This document shows, one piece after another, positions 57,801 to 64,000 of a DNA stretch of 64,000 bases (positions within the stretch are counted from its first letter, which is position 1; the number at the start of each line of letters is the position of its first letter). Both the position numbers and the translations under genes were made by a program. Below the pieces are notes generated by a model. That model was not told the origin of the DNA and searched no databases. It saw only the letters and a program-made list of their open reading frames with translations. The DNA is from Scilla litardierei (taxonomy: Eukaryota > Streptophyta > Magnoliopsida > Asparagales > Asparagaceae): assembly GCA_030789695.1 (NCBI GenBank), contig CM061138.1, positions 185,251,982-185,315,981 on the forward strand, given 5' to 3'.

Positions 57801-58427
57801 TTTCCACAGAAACCACGCAACACACTTCCTGAAAAAACACCAGCTTCCTTCCCCAAAAAAAATTGGGACGCAGCTTCCCCAACAAATTTTGTACAGAGCT
57901 CTCTTGAACAAAAATATCATTCTTCTTCTTCTCAAAATCCTTGCACGGCCAAATAACTCAGGGCTTTCTCCTCTTACAGCGAATTCCCTTTCTCCCTCCT
58001 CGCGCGACCTCGGCTTCCCTCCTCGTGCGATCTCAAGCCCTATCCAGCGAACCAAGCATCCAGCAAACCAAGCCGACGGCCACCCTCTTCGTGCACCCGA
58101 TCCAGCGAAGCAACCTCGCTGCTTCGTGCGCTAGATCGACCCAAGCCCTACTCGATCCCCATCCAGCGAACCAACCTCCGCGTCTTCCCTGTTCCTCTCA
58201 TCCCCTTATCCAAAATCCCCACTCCGACACCCTGCCCCCCTCCTATTGGAGCTTGGTATTTTCCATCCTCTCTTCCATAAGGTTTTGCTGTGACAAATCA
58301 ATATATTTCATGTTACTAAATGTATCTATGCAGATGTGTAGATATAAAGCTTATCTCTTTCATATATACGCATATGATCAAAGTACAAGGACTTTCTGCA
58401 AAAACAGCCTTGCTACTCAAAATTACG
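54881..58427 (+). other. AT-rich intergenic or decayed-element DNA, no gene recognised
   Basis: Read on both strands without a credible protein. Noted inside: a perfect 12-bp hairpin with a one-base loop (56219-56243, arms CAACCCCATCTT/AAGATGGGGTTG); Gly/Glu-rich short frames at 55680-55870 on a GGGAGGG tract; and a GC-richer block at 57930-58240 with short internal repeats (CCAGCGAACCAA, CCTCGCGCGACCTCGG against CCTCGTGCGATCTC). That block resembles a plant 5' UTR or first exon in composition, but its open frame has no recognisable domain. Confidence 0.5.
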
Positions 58428-59538
58428 TGTGAAACACGTATCTACGGAATGATGTAATTTTTACTTTTTAGATAGCTTCAGGGCCTTGAGTATATCATAT
58501 CATATATAAGCTCAAAACTACATCATCTTCCTAATCCATTTGATCCTAAGTCTAAATTCCTATTTTTCAGAATTAGCCTACTAGGATTTTTCCTAGCCTA
58601 CCAAAACAACTATATTCTCATTGACTTTTGACTTGATACTTTCAGACAAGGATCTATCAGTTGTCTAGTCCACGTCACCAAAATTTTGTGACCGTTTGTG
58701 ACCGTTTCAAAATTAACAGGCTACAAATTTTCCTAGCCTGCCAAACCCTTTTTTGGACTGAAATTTTCCAGAACAATTTTTGAACGTTGTGCAACGTCTC
58801 TTTTAGAGCCGTTCATAACCGTTTCTAAAAACTATAAAAGGAGGGGTATCCCCTCTCATTTTCCATACACTTTCCTCTTCTTTATTCTGATTTTGTTGAA
58901 AGCAAGCTATTGATTTTCTTAAGCAATTCAGCCATTAGTTGTTCTTTTCTTATTTGTAAGAAGAAATCATTAGATTTCTTTCTTCATTTAAGAACGGAAG
59001 AACTTGAATTTTCAACATCATTTTTGGAAAGTTGTTTGTGTTCATAATTGCAAGAAGAAATTGATAGATCTCTCTCTTCTTTTATGAACCAGAGAACTTC
59101 AAGTATTGTTCTTCATTGCATATCTTATACATCTTGAAGTTCATCTTTTAAACACCATCCTTGAATTCAATCTCTGAAATTTTTACCAAGGTTATAGGTG
59201 TTTTTCTATTTCATTATTTAACAGGTTTGAATCTCTGTTTAGAGATTGTACAAAGTTTGGGACACGGGGAGTGTCGCCATTTTTTGTAAGTTCGTGCTTG
59301 CGGGGCAAGTGATTATAGTGGATTGAAAATCTCTACGGGGAGTAGAGGACTGGAGTAGGATCAAGAGGATCCGAACCAGGATAAATCTATGTGTTTGTGA
59401 TTGATTTAATTTTCAGCACTTGTCATTTTATTTCTGTGCCATTTTTGCAAATATCAGTAACGTTTTATTTGCAACATTTTTATTATATACACTATTCACC
59501 CCCCTCTAGTGTATTGATCCATACAGGCTAAAATTACA
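58428..59538 (+). mobile_element. Ty1/copia 5' LTR, left end uncertain
   Basis: The right end AATTACA (59538) is two bases before a tRNA-Met primer-binding site. TATA box TATAAAAG at 58833-58840, followed by a short inverted repeat GAGGGG/CCCCTC. U3 carries reiterated ACCGTTT motifs (58688-58830). The left end at TGTGAAAC (58428-58435) is a guess from TG; no second LTR is in the window. Confidence 0.5.
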
Positions 59539-59540
59539 TT

Positions 59541-59552
59541 TGGTATCAGAGC
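59541..59552 (+). other. Copia primer-binding site (tRNA-Met)
   Basis: TGGTATCAGAGC, the standard plant copia PBS complementary to initiator tRNA-Met, 9 bases before the gag ATG. Confidence 0.92.
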
Positions 59553-59561
59553 AAGGTAAAG

Positions 59562-61230
59562 ATGGCAGATTCCGCAGCATCAAACATGAACGCTGTTCCA
59601 TACAACTACAAAACAAATCAACATCCTGAAGGGCACTCTCAAGTTCGTCCTCCTTTATTTGATGGTTCTAACTACTCATATTGGAAAATACGAATGGAGA
59701 TTCATCTCCAAAGTATGCATTATGAGATATGGGACATCGTAGAGACATGATACACTAAGCCAACAACTCCTGTTACTGATTGGACCGCCAACGACAAATC
59801 TGCAAAAACCAACAACTCAAAGGCCATGAATGTTTTATTCTGTGCCATGGATAAACATGAGTTTAATCGGGTATCTCAGGCTAAAAGTGCTAAGGAGATT
59901 TGGCATATACTCGAGGTAACTCATGAAGGAACCAGTAAAGTGAAGGAAACTAAGATTTCCATTTTGGTTCACAAATTCGAGTTATTCAAGATGAAGGACC
60001 AAGAGACAATTGGAGAAATGAACACCAGGTTTACTAATATTATAAATTCTTTAAATGCTCTTGGAAAGACTTACACTTCTCTTGAACAGGTTCGCAAGAT
60101 TCTTAAAGCTTTAACTCTATTATGGCGTCCAAAGAGCACTGCTATTGAGGAAGCCAATGATCTTTTCAAATTATCTATGGAAGATCTTATTGGTAACCTA
60201 ATGGCCCATGAAGTTACACTACAAGATAAGTAAGAAGAATCAGATCAAAAGAAGAAAGCGCCTTCAACACTACATCAGAAAATGAAGACTCAGATGATGA
60301 TATGGCATTCTTTGCCAAAAACTTCAGAAAATTCTTTCAAAAAGGTAAGTATAATAATTTTAAATCTATGAATATTGATTCTTCTCTCTGCTTTAATTGC
60401 AATAGGCCATGACATATGAAGAAAGACTGTCCACTTCTTAAAGCAAAGTTCAAAACTTCCAACAATGATCAATCCAGAAGAGAAAGGAAGTTTGACAAAA
60501 TGAAAAAGGCATTTGCAGCAACATGGGATGATTCTTCAGATGATGAAGATGATGATCTAAATGAAAGTGCTAACATGTTCTTTATGGCACAAGATGATGA
60601 AGATGAGGTAAGTTCTTTTAATAACAAAGAATTACTTGATGCATTAAAAGATCTCTATTCTCGTTTCAAAAGATTGAATGGTCAACATAAATCTTTGAAA
60701 CAGAATAACGATGATCTCCTTCTTAAATATCAAGAATTATCTTCTTCTAAAAGCACTACACCTAATTCTATAAATATTGAGAATACTTCTTCTCAAGTTT
60801 TGAATCTTAGTAAAGAGAATGATCTTCTCAAAACTAAAAATCTAGAATTACAAACACAAGTATCCGAAATGGATAAAAATATTTCATTACTAAAGATGAA
60901 ATACGATGAGATGTCATCCAATGTTAATAAATTTAACAAAGGAAAGACAAATCTTGATGATTTGCTAAAAATTCAATATCCAGCAAATCATAGACAAGGA
61001 TTGGGATATTCTCATAAGGATGCACCCAAACCTTGTAACATATCTTCATCTTGTGGAAAAACAATTTCTATTAAACCACAAAAGAAGAATCATGCATTTA
61101 TTTACACGAAGAAAGTAAACATACCTACTTCTTCTTCACAAAGAAATATTACTAACATTTCAAAGTCATATCCTAGGAAACCTAATACAATTAGTATATG
61201 GGTTCCTAAGGATTCATGTTTAAATGAAAG
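59562..61230 (+). pseudogene. gag: Ty1/copia Gag (broken), interrupted by solo LTR
   Basis: ATG 59562. The N-terminal LFDGSNYSYWKIRMEIHLQS motif is followed by the UBN2/retrotrans_gag domain (KEIWHILEVTHEGTSKVKETK, FKMKDQETIGEMNTRFTNI, LTLLWRPKSTAIEEA). Then an acidic SENEDSDDD linker and a zinc knuckle CFNCNRP-x-HMKKDC, in which x is a TGA stop (60413-60415). Then a long acidic and coiled-coil tail (60540-60950). Other damage: stop at 59748-59750, stop at 60231-60233, and a frameshift between 60233 and 60275. It ends where the solo LTR is inserted and continues at 63688. Confidence 0.88.
61226..61230 (+). repeat. Target-site duplication GAAAG, left of solo LTR
   Basis: GAAAG here and at 63683-63687 flank the solo LTR exactly. 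Confidence 0.9.
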
Positions 61231-63682
61231 TGTCACGACCCGCTTCCCTAAAATGGAGGCGAGACGTGAAAAGGTCCGCACGAGAGTGGAGCTGTGAAGC
61301 CCCAAACCCGATAAGCGTCAATAAAACATAAGCAGGTCCCTGTAACCACAACGGAACAACAATAATAACACAAGGAGAGACTGAAATAAAATCTCACATC
61401 TCATAAATTGTCCAACATGAAAATAAGTCCAACATCCAGAAAAGCCACCAGGCTAAAAGAAAGAGTCTAAAGGCCCAGAACAAGGCCAACAAAAGCAACG
61501 ACATAACAAAGTATAGGTGCTACGCACCGACAACAAAACAGCAGTCTAAACAAAAGGAAAACACAACGAAGACACTAGGACTGGTCCCCAGTGTCCACGT
61601 ACTCCCCGTCAAACACAAGCTCGGGCTCGGCGTCAGCAAACACCTCGTCCTCAACAAGGTACTCAGGCTCAGGATCTAACATGTGTCACCCGAAAGAGTA
61701 AAGGGGCACATGTCAGCAAGTCTAAAAGACTTGGGCAAGGAAACTGAAAGTAAGGCAACTAGCAACCTAGCAGTTATAGTATGCATGACGTGGCAGTTAT
61801 AACATGAGTGCACAATCAAGACATGGCAAAACAATTTGTACAAGAGAACAATCATCGGGACAAGACAAGAGTAGCCAAGCTACTATCAATCTCAATCAAT
61901 TCACTATTCACGTTGTTTGTAGATGTTTACGCCTTACAGCTGAATGGTTTCACATTCACGCTGATTGGCCGCTTAACACTACCCCAAACCCAGAGTTTAC
62001 GCCTTACCACTGCAGTTGCTGATCGGGCAGACTCCCAGTTGATTGGTCGCTTAACTCTTACCCCCAATACCCACACGTAATGGAGCCAGGGTCCCCGCAC
62101 ATGAGCTCATCAAGTGAGCCGGGGTTGCCCCACACATGAGCTCGCATTCTTAAACATTTGGCGTAGGGGTGCACCTAGCCGGAAACAAGAAATTCGGGCA
62201 TTGGCTATCAACCAACACATGGCCCGCTTCTGGAACACGAGCTAGGAACACAAGCATTTGTAGCGAAGCTACGCAATCACAGAAGCACTTAAAGTATGCA
62301 ATGACATGACAATTAATTCGTGTACCGTTAATGGAAAGTAAACATGACATGGTAATTGTGCAACATGCTAAATGTCGGAACTAGCTTCGTTGTCAAGCTA
62401 GTTCCCCAATTTGCGCCTAGGCGAGTATCATTTCGTCGCCTAGCCTCTTTTACGCCTACAACAAGCAAAATGGCCTAAAACATGGCCTAAACCCTAAGTG
62501 GCAAGTTTCACTTGCCTAGCACCGGGAATGACGATTACGAAGGTTCGTCTCGCGGATGCTAATCTACGGGGGAAATCACTGTTATGGGGAAACAAACATC
62601 AAACAACATGAAATTTCATTAGGGTTTCATAAAAATACAAATAGGTTATGAAAACATCGAGAGATCGATTTCTTACCGAGAGGAAGCGGAAGAAACACTC
62701 CGGAGAACCCTAGGACCAGATCTGGAAACAAATGGAGAAGTTTGGAGAATTAGGGTTTTTGGGGGATTTTGGGGATTTGATGGAGATTTGGGGAAAATGA
62801 GAGGTAGATAGAGTTGATGGAGGGTTTAGATGATGAATCTAGGGCTTGGGTTGAAGGAATAGGGCTTGGAGGAAGATGGGGGCTCCATGGGGGAGATTTT
62901 AGGGTTTTTGGTCGAGTGGAGGAAGAAGAAAACGTTTGGGAGGGGTATAAATAGGTTGGGCTGGCGGCTGCCCAGAAATTAGGGTTTTAACACAGATTAG
63001 TCGGTCAAAGAGCAACCACTGACCGACTAGTTTGGCAACTAGTCGGTCGGTCGACCAACGCAGACCGACTAAGTGTAAACAGTAACTTTTGAACGAAAAT
63101 AGGATTTAGAATTAGTCGGTCGAAGAACAAATACTGACCGACTAGTTTGACATCTAGTCGGTCGGTGAACGTTCTTAGACCGACTAAGAGTGAACAGTAC
63201 TGATACTAAAATTTAGATGAAGAGTTAGTCGGTTAAAGAAGCATTGCTGACCGACTAGTTTGCAACCTAGTCGGTCAACCAACGTTCTTAGACCGACTAA
63301 CGATAAACAGTAACTCCAGAGAAATTTAGAAAGCCAACTAGTCGGTCCAAGAAGGATTGCCGACCGACTGGATCGGCATCTAGTCGGTCGGTGCCCCTTC
63401 TTACACCGGCTAATAAGCACCAAAAGTTCCGATACGGAGCGCGGGGCCCCGGGATCGATTCCTAAGACTCCTAGGCTTGATTTAATAGTAAGATACGACC
63501 GTTATGAAGCCCGTCACGAATGACATACTTCGAAATCGACGATCCTAGAGAAGAAACGAGAAAACACGACGAAACGATCGAAAATGAAAGCTACGGAGAC
63601 GAAAACCACACATGAGGAGAAAATCCAACAAAACATATATTATATTATAATAAATCCAGATACATGAAAAGCAGTCGTTACA
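61231..63682 (-). mobile_element. Family 3 solo LTR (2,452 bp), minus strand
   Basis: Reverse complement of the family 3 LTR: TGTCACGACCCGCTTCCC at the left (LTR 3' end) and ...CAGTCGTTACA at the right (LTR 5' end). The minus-strand TATA box is at about 62944-62952. The U3 array of TAGTCGGT/ACCGACTA pairs at 63000-63410 has three units. No internal region is present, so it is a recombined solo LTR. It is more diverged from A, B and C than they are from each other, and of intermediate length. Confidence 0.93.
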
Positions 63683-63687
63683 GAAAG

Positions 63688-64000
63688 AAATAGTTATATT
63701 TCTCATTATATACATGCTATTGTTCATTCTAGTAATTACATTAGAAAGCCAAATTCCACTTGGGTTTGGCTTCCTAAAATCTAATCCCAAGGACCCTCAA
63801 ACAAAGGGTACCAATGCTTAATGTTTTATCTTTCAGGTACCTAAGAAAGAAAGATGGATTTTGGATAGTGGATGTTCAAAACACATGACGGGAAATGTCA
63901 ACTTGCTTTCAACCGTTAAATATAAAGATGGAGGCACAGTTACCTTTGGTGACAATAACAAAGGCAAAATCATAGGCACTGGAACAGTTGGTAATACAAA
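63688..64000 (+). pseudogene. pro: Ty1/copia: end of gag and start of protease
   Basis: Continuation of the copia element after the solo LTR. From about 63840 the frame reads KERWILDSGCSKHMTGNVN, the copia protease with the catalytic DSG, then VTFGDNNKGKIIGTG, and leaves the window open at 64000. The stretch 63688-63840 has a short TWVWLPK block like WVPK before the insertion, with stops. Confidence 0.85.

Noticed and set aside
57941..58432. 163-codon plus-strand frame in the GC-richer block
   Set aside because: Pro/Ser-rich low complexity with internal short repeats, no domain and no second exon evidence; may be a UTR.

Overview
The window is plant nuclear DNA made almost entirely of nested, decayed retrotransposons. 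The evidence is Athila-type, Tat-type and chromovirus Ty3/gypsy proteins, a plant Ty1/copia gag, a plant L1-type LINE, TATA-box LTR promoters and GT-AG introns. I see no convincing host gene, rRNA, tRNA or CRISPR array. The species cannot be told from the sequence; an angiosperm is certain enough.

Layout. 1-9786: Athila-like element 1, with a 5' LTR remnant, gag-protease, an internal promoter, an env-like (ATHILA-type) ORF, a 3' UTR and a 3' LTR; it has no reverse transcriptase or integrase. 9787-16081: Athila-like element 2, 5'-truncated by or at element 1, with the same order of parts (AGGCAA hairpin, internal promoter, env-like ORF, 3' UTR, 3' LTR). 16082-24662: minus-strand Tat-lineage material, with a plus-strand antisense ORF carrying its own promoter, a ~90-bp tandem array, an LTR-like segment and a decayed RT-RNase H-integrase. 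24663-45264: a 20.6-kb insertion of a Tekay-like chromovirus family (called family 3 here): a truncated copy A, a shared LTR, copy B, and the nearly complete copy C nested inside the last LTR of B with a perfect CGGGG target-site duplication. 45265-47422: the interrupted Tat element resumes on the minus strand (gag, PBS, 5' LTR). 47423-51917: the 3' part of a plus-strand Tat-type element with a 2.8-kb minisatellite next to its PPT and 3' LTR. 51976-54022: a 5'-truncated LINE inside a TATG/TA microsatellite. 54023-58427: AT-rich DNA with hairpins and a 304-bp duplication, no recognised gene. 58428-64000: a Ty1/copia element (LTR, PBS, gag, start of protease) interrupted by a minus-strand family 3 solo LTR with GAAAG target-site duplications.

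The most interesting signals are regulatory and RNA-level. (i) Element 1's LTR leader carries five successive hairpins with the same 14-nt loop but five different, internally complementary stems. (ii) Each Athila-like element carries its own short palindrome, repeated many times, in two places: in the U3 of the LTR and just upstream of a second TATA box in front of the env-like ORF. Family 3 has a third palindrome system upstream of its TATA box, and all three share CCGA/TCGG half-sites. (iii) Family 3 has a GT-AG intron between gag and protease that restores one frame in both B and C, which suggests that splicing sets the Gag to Gag-Pol ratio. Copies A and B carry a second 71-bp intron-like insertion inside integrase that is absent from C.

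Order of events read from the nesting: Tat element first, then family 3 A/B into it, then C into B. Most premature stops in family 3 are C-to-T or G-to-A changes, as expected for methylated, silenced copies.
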